Below, piece after piece: positions 1 through 5,547 of a stretch of DNA of 9,648 nucleotides (the first letter of the stretch is position 1; each line of letters starts with the position of its first letter). The DNA comes from Alphaproteobacteria bacterium. GTDB lineage: Bacteria; Pseudomonadota; Alphaproteobacteria; Micavibrionales; CSBR16-224. The stretch is from the NCBI GenBank assembly GCA_007116755.1, contig SKHU01000026.1:1-9648 (forward strand), given 5' to 3'. The notes under the pieces are model-generated. The model worked only from the letters and a program-made list of their open reading frames with translations, searched no databases and was not told the origin of the DNA. A program made the translations under genes and the position numbers.

Positions 1-194
1 ATGAGAAAGGCGTGCACAAAACCTGCGGTATCCTCGAAATAAACATTTTCGCATTCCCTTTTCAGGGCGTTTGCAAAACCGGATATCAGAACTTCGAATT
101 TCGGTTCAGGTCGCGGCCTGCAGATAAAGCGTTTTTCCTTTCCGGAAAACACGGCGTTTAAGGTGCGGAATATATCGGTCAACCTATTGAACAA
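1..194 (-). CDS. possible partial ORF of unknown function, runs off the left edge
   Basis: A reverse-strand frame stays open from about position 215 to the window edge with no stop, and its 3' end is not visible. An ATG lies at 212-210 but sits inside the nrdB terminator and has no Shine-Dalgarno sequence. A TTG at 194-192 is preceded, 7 nt upstream, by a GGGGGAG run, so I use that start. The roughly 64 visible residues look protein-like (for example NRLTDIFRTLNAVF, then CENVYFEDTAGFVHAFL), but I recognise no family. An open stretch this short can occur by chance. If real, it would be read from its own promoter or by read-through past the nrdB terminator. The alternative is plain intergenic DNA. 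Confidence 0.28.
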   Translation of the reverse strand, partial: MFNRLTDIFRTLNAVFSGKEKRFICRPRPEPKFEVLISGFANALKRECENVYFEDTAGFVHAFL

Positions 195-233
195 AAAAAC
201 TCTCCCCCGCATATATTATCGGGAGAGAGTTTT
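193..233 (-). terminator. Rho-independent terminator of nrdAB
   Basis: Arms 196-209 and 220-233 form a 14-bp stem with one C-A mismatch around a 10-nt AT-rich loop. On the reverse strand the stem runs into seven T residues (complement of the A-run 193-199). It begins 33 nt past the nrdB stop codon. The forward strand also has T-rich sequence after the stem (230-240), so the hairpin may work in both directions. Confidence 0.85.
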
Positions 234-266
234 AAATTTTCGTTAGCAAGCTGTTTTTTTTAGGTT

Positions 267-1250
267 TTAAGCGCTTTTGAACACCTGATCTTCAAACGCC
301 TCTTCCCAGCTGCCTTCGGTGGCGGCGCGGGAATATTCCGTGGCGCGGTTTTCAAAGAAATTGGCGTGTTCGATACCGTTCAAAATCGCATCCATCCACG
401 GCAGCGGATTTTTATCGGTGCCGTACATCTCGTCCAGCCCCAGCTGGGTCAGGCGGCGGTCGCCGATATAGCGGATATATTGTTTGACCTCATCCGCCGT
501 CAGCCCTTCGATGCCGCCCTGTTCGAAAGCCAGATCGATAAACGCATCTTCGTGTTTGATGATCGTATCGCAGGCCTCGTAAATATCCTTTTGCAGTTTT
601 TCCGTCCAGATTTCCGGATTTTCATCAATGAAGGTCTTGAACAGGCGGATAACAGACAGCGTGTGCAGGGTTTCGTCACGCACCGACCATGTGACAATCT
701 GCCCCATGCCCTTCATCTTGTTAAAGCGCGGGAAATTCATCAGAATGGCGAATGAGGCGAAAAGCTGCAGCCCTTCGGTAAACGCGCCGAACACCGCCAT
801 GGTCATAGCGATATCTTCCTTGGAATCGACATTGAAATTCTGCATATAGTCGTATTTGTCTTTCATCTCCTTATATTTCAGGAAGGCGGAATATTCGGTT
901 TCCGGCATGCCGATCGTGTCCAAAAGATGGCTGTAGGCGGCGATATGCACGGTTTCGATATTCGAAAACGCCGCAATCATCATCTGGATTTCCGTCGGTT
1001 TGAAGACCTGACTGTAATGTTTCATATAGCAGTTATTGACCTCGACATCCGCCTGCGTGAAAAAGCGGAAAATCTGCGTCAGCAGGTTGCGCTCCGCCGG
1101 TGTCAGCTTGTGTTTCCAGTCGCGCACATCTTCGGAAAGCGGCACTTCCTCCGGCAGCCAGTGCAGGCGCTGCTGCGTCAGCCATGCCTCATAGGCCCAC
1201 GGATAGTGGAAAGGTTTATAGACGGGGTTTTCGGTCAGTAATCTTGACAT
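267..1250 (-). CDS. nrdB: class I ribonucleotide reductase, beta (radical) subunit
   Basis: This is the small subunit of aerobic ribonucleotide reductase. It holds a di-iron centre and a tyrosyl radical that starts reduction of NDPs to dNDPs in the cytoplasmic complex with NrdA. The 327-residue protein shows the expected metal ligands: D68, E99 and H102 (in ETVH), E159 (in FTEG), and E193 and H196 (in RDETLH). The radical tyrosine is Y106, four residues after H102, as in E. coli NrdB. Y306 in the C-terminal tail is a candidate radical-transfer tyrosine (inference). The N-terminus goes directly into the ferritin-like fold, with no ATP-cone. The frame can be extended to 1298, but those 16 codons are partly encoded by a palindromic repeat. 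The ATG at 1250 has AAGGAG 8 nt upstream, so I choose it. It is the second gene of an nrdA-nrdB operon and ends before a strong terminator. Confidence 0.96.
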   Translation of the reverse strand: MSRLLTENPVYKPFHYPWAYEAWLTQQRLHWLPEEVPLSEDVRDWKHKLTPAERNLLTQIFRFFTQADVEVNNCYMKHYSQVFKPTEIQMMIAAFSNIETVHIAAYSHLLDTIGMPETEYSAFLKYKEMKDKYDYMQNFNVDSKEDIAMTMAVFGAFTEGLQLFASFAILMNFPRFNKMKGMGQIVTWSVRDETLHTLSVIRLFKTFIDENPEIWTEKLQKDIYEACDTIIKHEDAFIDLAFEQGGIEGLTADEVKQYIRYIGDRRLTQLGLDEMYGTDKNPLPWMDAILNGIEHANFFENRATEYSRAATEGSWEEAFEDQVFKSA

Positions 1251-1258
1251 TTTTTCTT

Positions 1259-1264
1259 CTCCTT
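1259..1264 (-). promoter_or_regulatory. ribosome binding site deciding the nrdB start
   Basis: A perfect AAGGAG on the reverse strand lies 8 nt before the ATG at 1250. The longer in-frame version of nrdB would start upstream of it, inside a repeat. This site therefore fixes the start and gives nrdB its own ribosome loading, independent of nrdA. Confidence 0.8.
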
Positions 1265-1284
1265 CATGTTTTAAACTCAAAACC

Positions 1285-1363
1285 GTCATCCTGAGCAACG
1301 CGAAGGATCTCCTGATAAACTGCGGGAGATTCTTCCCCCCGCTTTCGCAGGGGTCAGAATGAC
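1285..1363. repeat. palindromic intergenic repeat, GTCATCCTGAG family, copy 1
   Basis: This 79-bp element fills most of the nrdA-nrdB gap. Its ends are inverted, GTCATCCTGA at 1285 and TCAGAATGAC at 1354-1363 (9 of 10 complementary). Inside are the GAAGGATCT and AGATTCTTCC blocks seen in the copy at 5548-5632. It carries a GATTC (GANTC) site at 1328-1332. It lies in the operon transcript between the nrdA stop (ends 1372) and the nrdB ribosome binding site, so it should fold into a long RNA hairpin there. Elements of this appearance are common between genes in Alphaproteobacteria and some other bacteria. Confidence 0.85.
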
Positions 1364-1371
1364 ATTAACTC

Positions 1372-3249
1372 TTACTGGCAGGACAGACATTCCTCATATT
1401 CGTTTTCCTGCACGCCCGAGGATTGCGGCAGTGGCGCTGCGCCCGGAATCGCGTCCAGTATCGAATCCGGCACAACGCCTGCGACGGTACTGTGGCGTTT
1501 TTCGCCTGTCACGCTATGCGCGGTTTCGGCGCGTTGAATGGATTTCGAGCGGCAGTAATAAAGGCTTTTCACGCCTTTCTTCCACGCCATCCAGTGAATC
1601 TGGTGCAGATCGCGCTTGTGAATATTCGCCGGCAGAAACACGTTCAGCGACTGCGCCTGACAGATAAACGGCGCACGGTCGGCGGCGTGTTCGATCACCC
1701 AGCGCTGGTCGAGTTCAAACGCGGTTTTGAACACGTCTTTTTCGTCATCCGAGAGGAAATCGAGATGCTGCACGGAACCTTCATGTGTGAAAATATCATT
1801 CCAGACATCTTCGGTGTTCATGCCCTTTTCCTCCAGAATGATTTCCAGATGGCGGTTTTTCACCGGAAACGATCCCGACAGGGTTTTATGCGTGAAGGCG
1901 TTGCCGGCAATCGGCTCGATCCCCGGCGAGGTGCCGCCGCAGATGATCGAGATTGACGCCGTCGGCGCGACCGCCATCTTGTTGGAAAACCGCTCGTTGA
2001 TGCCGTAATCCTTTGCATCGGGGCAGGGGCCGCGCTCTTTCGCCAGCTTGACCGAGGCCGCATCGGCGGCGTTGCGGATCTGTTTGAACATGCGCTTGTT
2101 CCAGACTTTTGCCATCACGCTTTCAAACGGAATCATTTTCGATTGCAGGAAGGAATGGAAGCCCATCACGCCCAGACCGACGGAGCGTTCGCGCATCGCC
2201 GAATATTTCGCCTTCATCATATGGTCGGGGGCTTTTTTGATGAAATCCTCCAGCACATTGTCGAGCATGCGCATCACATCCTCGATAAATTGCGGGTTGT
2301 CCTGCCATTCGTCGTATTTCTCCAGATTAAGCGAGGAGAGGCAGCAGACCGCCGTGCGGTCCTGACCGCGATGGTCGCGTCCGGTCGGCAGCGTGATCTC
2401 GCTGCACAGGTTAGACATTTTCACCTCCAGCCCTGCCATTTTGTGATGGGTCGGGATGGCGCGGTTGACGTGATCGACAAAGACCAGATACGGCTCGCCC
2501 GTTTCCACCCGTGCGGTCAGAATGCGGATCCACAGGTCGCGGGCGCGGATCCGATCCTGCACCTGCCCGTCTTTCGGGCTAAGCAGCGCCCATTCCTCGT
2601 CCCGCTCGACCGCGCGCATAAAGGCGTCGGTAATCAGAATACCGTGATGCAGGTTCAAAGCCTTGCGGTTCGGGTCGCCGCCGGTCGGGCGGCGCAATTC
2701 CACAAATTCCTCGATTTCGGGGTGATGCACCGGCAGATACACCGCCGCCGAGCCGCGCCGCAGACTGCCCTGGCTGATCGCCAGCGTCAGCGCGTCCTGT
2801 ACGCGGATGAACGGCACAATGCCCGAGGTTTTGCCGTTGCGCCCGACTTTCTCGCCGATGGAGCGCAGATTGCCCCAATAAGAGCCGATGCCGCCGCCGC
2901 GCGAGGCCAGCCAGACATTTTCATTCCACAAATCGACAATGCCGGAAAGGCTGTCATCGCATTCATTCAAAAAGCAGGAGATCGGCAGACCGCGATCCAG
3001 ACCGCCATTGCTCAAAACAGGGGTGGCGGGCATAAACCAGAGTTTGGAGATATAATCATACAGCCGCTGCGCATGGGCGGAATCATCGCCGTAATAGGCG
3101 GCAACGCGCGCGAACAAATCCTGAAATTCCTCATCGGGCATCAGGTAGCGGTCTTCCAGAGTGGCTTTGCCGAAATCCGTCAGAAACGCGTCGCGCTCCC
3201 GATCGACCGAAACTTTTGTTCCCTTCGCCAACTGCGCAATATCAAACAT
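1372..3249 (-). CDS. nrdA: class I ribonucleotide reductase, alpha (catalytic) subunit, without ATP-cone
   Basis: This catalytic subunit reduces ribonucleoside diphosphates to dNDPs by radical chemistry with NrdB. From the ATG at 3249 it has 625 residues. Visible active-site groups, by similarity to E. coli NrdA, are C92 (PISCFLNEC) and C302 (AVCCLSS), the redox pair. N280, C282 (thiyl radical) and E284 lie in SNLCSEI. Y564-Y565 in SLYYCR form the radical path, and C621 and C624 in the C-terminal ECLSCQ are the shuttle pair that passes electrons from thioredoxin or glutaredoxin. The protein is well short of E. coli NrdA (about 760 residues). The missing part is the N-terminal ATP-cone, so dATP overall-activity control is probably absent (inference). 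The frame extends to 3291, but AGGGAG 9 nt upstream supports the ATG at 3249. It is first gene of the nrdAB operon, with NrdR-like boxes upstream. Confidence 0.96.
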   Translation of the reverse strand: MFDIAQLAKGTKVSVDRERDAFLTDFGKATLEDRYLMPDEEFQDLFARVAAYYGDDSAHAQRLYDYISKLWFMPATPVLSNGGLDRGLPISCFLNECDDSLSGIVDLWNENVWLASRGGGIGSYWGNLRSIGEKVGRNGKTSGIVPFIRVQDALTLAISQGSLRRGSAAVYLPVHHPEIEEFVELRRPTGGDPNRKALNLHHGILITDAFMRAVERDEEWALLSPKDGQVQDRIRARDLWIRILTARVETGEPYLVFVDHVNRAIPTHHKMAGLEVKMSNLCSEITLPTGRDHRGQDRTAVCCLSSLNLEKYDEWQDNPQFIEDVMRMLDNVLEDFIKKAPDHMMKAKYSAMRERSVGLGVMGFHSFLQSKMIPFESVMAKVWNKRMFKQIRNAADAASVKLAKERGPCPDAKDYGINERFSNKMAVAPTASISIICGGTSPGIEPIAGNAFTHKTLSGSFPVKNRHLEIILEEKGMNTEDVWNDIFTHEGSVQHLDFLSDDEKDVFKTAFELDQRWVIEHAADRAPFICQAQSLNVFLPANIHKRDLHQIHWMAWKKGVKSLYYCRSKSIQRAETAHSVTGEKRHSTVAGVVPDSILDAIPGAAPLPQSSGVQENEYEECLSCQ

Positions 3250-3258
3250 GAGGCATTT

Positions 3259-3264
3259 CTCCCT
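3259..3264 (-). promoter_or_regulatory. ribosome binding site deciding the nrdA start
   Basis: AGGGAG on the reverse strand lies 9 nt before the ATG at 3249. In-frame ATGs at 3291 and 3279 have weaker upstream sequence, so the 625-residue form is preferred. The longer forms would only add up to 14 poorly conserved residues. Confidence 0.6.
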
Positions 3265-3370
3265 TTCCTGCTTCGTCATTTCAGGCGTCATATAAGGCCC
3301 CGCCTTTATTTTTTTCTTTGAGTCTTACCTGCAAAGGCTTGTTTTATATGCAGATAATATTCGATGTGAG

Positions 3371-3418
3371 ACACTACGTATAGTCACTGTCCTATTATCA
3401 GCATACCATATCTTGTGG
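3371..3418. promoter_or_regulatory. pair of NrdR-like boxes upstream of nrdA
   Basis: Box 1 at 3371-3386 (ACACTACGTATAGTCA) matches about 12 of 16 positions of the palindromic NrdR consensus acaCwAtATaTwGtgt. Box 2 at 3403-3418 (ATACCATATCTTGTGG) matches about 12 of 16, counting w positions. They start 32 bp apart, close to three helical turns, which is the paired arrangement known for NrdR. A GATAAT motif sits between them, so bound repressor could block the promoter. NrdR is the zinc-finger and ATP-cone repressor of RNR operons. That it acts here is inferred from sequence and position. Confidence 0.68.
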
Positions 3419-3438
3419 TTTCGTCCAGCGCCTGAAAG

Positions 3439-3453
3439 TTAAAAAAATGTTAA
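3439..3453. promoter_or_regulatory. perfect TTAA-N7-TTAA (CtrA-type) site
   Basis: TTAA at 3439-3442 and TTAA at 3450-3453 are separated by exactly 7 nt, the full-site consensus for the alphaproteobacterial cell-cycle regulator CtrA. It lies about 190 bp upstream of the nrdA start and 20 bp beyond the distal NrdR-like box. The region is AT-rich, so a chance match is possible. Confidence 0.4.
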
Positions 3454-3661
3454 AAACTGCAAATAAAATTCTTGACGCAAAACTTCTATAGAAATTTCAA
3501 ACACTCCTGCGGTTTCATTTCCCGCAAAAAAAATTGCATAAGGAATAGCCCGCCCCGTTACGAAATTTCTTTCACCCTATTATTTTACCATAGCGGGGGT
3601 AAAAACAGGTTTAAGGGAAGGAGCAATTGCCTATCGGACAAAAAAACCGAAAACCAAATCC

Positions 3662-3732
3662 GTCATTCTGAGCCGAAGGCGAAGAATCTTCCGATAAGCA
3701 AGCGGGGTCTTTCGCTTTTCTCCAAGATGGCG
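3662..3732. repeat. palindromic intergenic repeat, GTCATCCTGAG family, decayed copy 2
   Basis: The left part, GTCATTCTGAGCC from 3662 then GCGAAGAATCTTCC, clearly matches the copies at 1285 and 5548. The middle (GATAAGCAAGCGGGG) resembles copy 1. The right arm is degenerate: where TCAGAATGAC is expected there is only CCAAGATGGC. It carries GAATC (GANTC) at 3684-3688. The right boundary is approximate. Confidence 0.65.
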
Positions 3733-3736
3733 GGGC

Positions 3737-3769
3737 AAAAAAAAGACGCTCCCCAAAACTGGGGAGCGT
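3737..3769 (-). terminator. Rho-independent terminator of the OmpA-like lipoprotein gene
   Basis: ACGCTCCCC at 3746-3754 pairs perfectly with GGGGAGCGT at 3761-3769 around a 6-nt loop. On the reverse strand the 9-bp stem is followed, after one base, by eight T residues (complement of the A-run 3737-3744). It starts about 30 nt past the stop codon of the gene ending at 3800. Confidence 0.9.
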
Positions 3770-3799
3770 ACTGATTTTGTTATCCGTCAGATCTCAAGT

Positions 3800-4726
3800 C
3801 TATTCCAGACTGATCTGGGCGCGGCGGTTGGCCGGCTCGCGGACGTTATCGGCGGTTTTCACCAGCAGGTCTTCCTGGCCGCGGCCTTCGACCGCCAGTT
3901 TGGACGGGTCAACACCGCGTTCGGCCAGAGCAGCGCGTACGGCATTGCCGCGACGCATCGACAGGCGCTGGTTATAGGCGCGGCTGCCGGAGCTGTCCGT
4001 ATGGCCGACGATTTTGATTCGTGTGACATCTTCGCGGCTTTTCACTTCGTCAGCGATGGCATCCAGCACATCCAGTGCGCTTTGCGTCAGCACGCTTTTG
4101 TCCCAGTCAAAGAAGACGATGAACATGGCCTGATCCAGCGGCACCGGCTCGCGCACGGGCTGCTGTACGGTCACAGGCGGCTCGGGCTCGGCATAAGGCT
4201 CGGGCACAACCAGCGTCTGCAATTCGCGCAGCGCGGCGTAAAATTCGCGGCGGCAATGCGGAATATCGCCGTGCCAGTCTTCTTCCTGCTGTTCGACCCA
4301 GCAGTCAAAACGTGCCTGCGCCCGTGCGGCCAGACGCGCGGCCACATCACGGCCGCCGTTTTCCAGCACATCAACAAGCTGCGCACGTGCAGGTACCATT
4401 TCCTGCAGATGGCCGCGGTTCAGATCCCAGTCATCCAGAACTTCCGGCATTACGGTTTCACCGTAAGCGGCGGCAATTCCCTTGCGGGCGAAATGCAGCG
4501 CATCGGCATAATCGCGGTGTTCATGGCGGAAATTGGCGTAATCGCGATATTCCTCGAACAGATAGCGCGTGAACGGTGCGCCGACAGCCTGAACGCTGTT
4601 CAGCTTTTCCAGCTCGTTCGACGGTTTCAGCGAGCCGACCGAAGGAATTCTCCAGCTGCGCGGATCGGAACAACCGGCAACCAGAAAAACGGCGGCAAGG
4701 GATAGAAAAACAATGAAACTGCGCAT
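3800..4726 (-). CDS. OmpA-family outer-membrane lipoprotein
   Basis: The 308-residue protein starts with a lipoprotein signal peptide, with a hydrophobic stretch at residues 4-18 and lipobox LVAGC with lipidated C19. S20 at the +2 position fits outer-membrane sorting under the enterobacterial rule. Residues about 35-172 are a charged, probably helical domain with two cysteines (C141, C158) that could form a disulfide. Residues 173-197 are a proline- and glutamate-rich linker. Residues about 200-308 are an OmpA C-terminal peptidoglycan-binding domain. They include FFDWDKSVLT, GHTDSSGSRAYNQRLSMRR and a closing NRRAQISLE. D244 and R259 align with the diaminopimelate-binding Asp and Arg of E. coli OmpA. 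The likely role is tethering the outer membrane to peptidoglycan. AAGGAG at 4740-4735 lies 8 nt before the ATG. The gene is monocistronic, diverges from the MaoC-like gene and has its own terminator. It is not called Pal because no tol genes are adjacent and the N-terminal domain is large. Confidence 0.9.
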   Translation of the reverse strand: MRSFIVFLSLAAVFLVAGCSDPRSWRIPSVGSLKPSNELEKLNSVQAVGAPFTRYLFEEYRDYANFRHEHRDYADALHFARKGIAAAYGETVMPEVLDDWDLNRGHLQEMVPARAQLVDVLENGGRDVAARLAARAQARFDCWVEQQEEDWHGDIPHCRREFYAALRELQTLVVPEPYAEPEPPVTVQQPVREPVPLDQAMFIVFFDWDKSVLTQSALDVLDAIADEVKSREDVTRIKIVGHTDSSGSRAYNQRLSMRRGNAVRAALAERGVDPSKLAVEGRGQEDLLVKTADNVREPANRRAQISLE

Positions 4727-4841
4727 ATCTTAAGCTCCTTGTGACATAGAAGGATTATCTTGTTGCAAATGGTCGAAATATTAAGGAAATATCCTTTTGT
4801 TATCTCTATACACTCATGTTTTTAAAGCCTTATCTGATAAA

Positions 4842-4870
4842 TTGCAACAGCTAAAATATTCGGATAGACT
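4842..4870 (+). promoter_or_regulatory. candidate promoter of the MaoC-like gene
   Basis: TTGCAA at 4842-4847 and TAGACT at 4865-4870 are separated by 17 bp. Each matches 4 of 6 positions of the sigma-70-type -35 and -10 consensus. The start of transcription would fall near 4877, giving a leader of about 40 nt. TTGCAA is its own reverse complement, and on the other strand a TAAAAA lies 17 bp downstream. The same hexamer could therefore serve a divergent promoter for the OmpA-like gene. This rests on pattern only. Confidence 0.3.
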
Positions 4871-4915
4871 ACCCGTTGAACAGGCAAACAGGCTGAAAAA
4901 GGCGGGGATACGGGC

Positions 4916-5404
4916 ATGACGGCGAAAAATACGGAACAAAATAAAAAGCGCGAATATTTTTATCTTGAGGATTTCACGCCGGGGCGGGTTTTCAAAGCCG
5001 GTCCGCTGACCGTCACGGCAGAGGAGATCAAGGCGTATGCCGCCCTCTATGACCCGCAATATTTCCATCTGGACGAGGAAGCGGCAAAAGATTCGGTTTT
5101 CGGCCGTCTGGTGGCCAGCGGCTGGCATACGGCGGCGCTGTCCATGCGCCTGTTTGTCAGTGCCTGCCCCGATGTTTATGGCGGCATGATCGGCCGCACG
5201 ATTGAAAATATCAACTGGCCGCGCCCCGTTTATCCGGAGGATGCGCTGTCCATCGAGGCCGAGGTGAAAGAGGTGATTCCGTCAAAATCCAAACCGCATC
5301 TGGGCGTTGTCAAAATGAGAAACCGCACATTAAACCAGCACGGCGAGCCGGTGCAGATTTACGATGTGGTGATGTTCGTTCCGAAAAAACCTGCATCCCC
5401 TTGA
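4916..5404 (+). CDS. MaoC-like hot-dog fold dehydratase
   Basis: The 162-residue protein is of the MaoC / (R)-specific enoyl-CoA hydratase superfamily, whose members add or remove water on acyl-CoA-type substrates. The hydratase signature is visible: D46 and H51 in YDPQYFHLDEEAA match the catalytic Asp-x4-His of PhaJ. This is followed by GRLVASGWHTAALSMRL (residues 63-79), the usual MaoC-like dehydratase block covering the substrate tunnel. NWPRPVYPEDAL (100-111) is the typical later strand motif. It is a single-domain form of usual length. The ATG at 4916 follows a GGCGGGG stretch about 9 nt upstream, and no better start is seen. It stands alone on the forward strand, so neighbours give no pathway. 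The true substrate (fatty acyl-CoA, mesaconyl-CoA-type or other) cannot be told from the sequence. Confidence 0.88.
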   Translation: MTAKNTEQNKKREYFYLEDFTPGRVFKAGPLTVTAEEIKAYAALYDPQYFHLDEEAAKDSVFGRLVASGWHTAALSMRLFVSACPDVYGGMIGRTIENINWPRPVYPEDALSIEAEVKEVIPSKSKPHLGVVKMRNRTLNQHGEPVQIYDVVMFVPKKPASP

Positions 5405-5430
5405 AACGCCACACCCGCCTTCCTCTTTCT

Positions 5431-5509
5431 GTCATTCCCGCGCAGGCGGGAATCTATTTTTAAGATATGCGCATTTGTTGAAATGGACACCCGCCTGCGC
5501 GGGTGTGAC
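5431..5509. repeat. palindromic intergenic repeat, GTCATTCCCGCG family
   Basis: This 79-bp element has long inverted ends. GTCATTCCCGCGCAGGCGGG at 5431-5450 pairs with the reverse complement of CCCGCCTGCGCGGGTGTGAC at 5490-5509, with 18 of 20 positions matching. Each arm is also a small hairpin (CCCGC, GCAG loop, GCGGG). The AT-rich centre holds no gene. GAATC (GANTC) lies at 5450-5454. Arms of this sequence are widespread short bacterial repeats, and no transposase is nearby. It is followed by a run of nine G residues (5513-5521). Confidence 0.85.
5434..5461 (+). terminator. likely terminator of the MaoC-like gene, formed by the left repeat arm
   Basis: ATTCCCGC at 5434-5441 pairs perfectly with GCGGGAAT at 5446-5453 around a GCAG loop. 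CTATTTTT follows on the forward strand, with five T residues at 5457-5461. It starts 29 nt after the stop codon ending at 5404. The repeat arm thus doubles as an intrinsic terminator (inference). Confidence 0.6.
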
Positions 5510-5547
5510 GTTGGGGGGGGGACGGAAATAACAATGATGAATGCACT

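Larger units (their letters stand above)
3250..3799. other. 550-bp gene-free control region between nrdA and the OmpA-like gene
   Basis: No convincing gene lies here. From the nrdA side it holds the nrdA leader, with a GAGTC (GANTC) site at 3320-3324, then two NrdR-like boxes (3371-3418). Next come A-tracts spaced at about one helical turn (A7 at 3441-3447, A5 at 3452-3456, then AAATAAAA) with an embedded TTAA-N7-TTAA site, followed by about 180 bp in which I see nothing. A decayed palindromic repeat (3662-3732) and the terminator of the OmpA-like gene (3737-3769) complete it. A GATAAT (-10-like, reverse strand, 3399-3394) falls between the two NrdR-like boxes, but I find no good -35 partner. 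Confidence 0.75.

Noticed and set aside
1251..1298. Sixteen-codon N-terminal extension of nrdB
   Set aside because: It is partly encoded by the palindromic repeat, while a perfect AAGGAG lies 8 nt before the ATG at 1250.
2143..3321. Long forward-strand open frame (392 codons) opposite nrdA
   Set aside because: It lies wholly opposite a gene with all catalytic residues of ribonucleotide reductase. The predicted protein is rich in His, Gln, Arg and Ala, as expected of an antisense shadow in GC-rich codons.
3472..3774. Forward open frame of about 100 codons in the gap upstream of nrdA
   Set aside because: It begins with TTG, runs through a palindromic repeat and the OmpA-like terminator hairpin, has low-complexity Lys/Asn/Arg/Ser composition and no ribosome binding site.
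4001..4705. Forward-strand open frame (234 codons) opposite the OmpA-like gene
   Set aside because: It is the reverse complement of a gene with a clear lipobox and OmpA domain, and has no motif or ribosome binding site.
4783..4800. AAGGA-AATA-TCCTT hairpin followed by TTGTT as a forward terminator
   Set aside because: The stem is only 5 bp and AT-rich, and no forward gene lies upstream for it to terminate.
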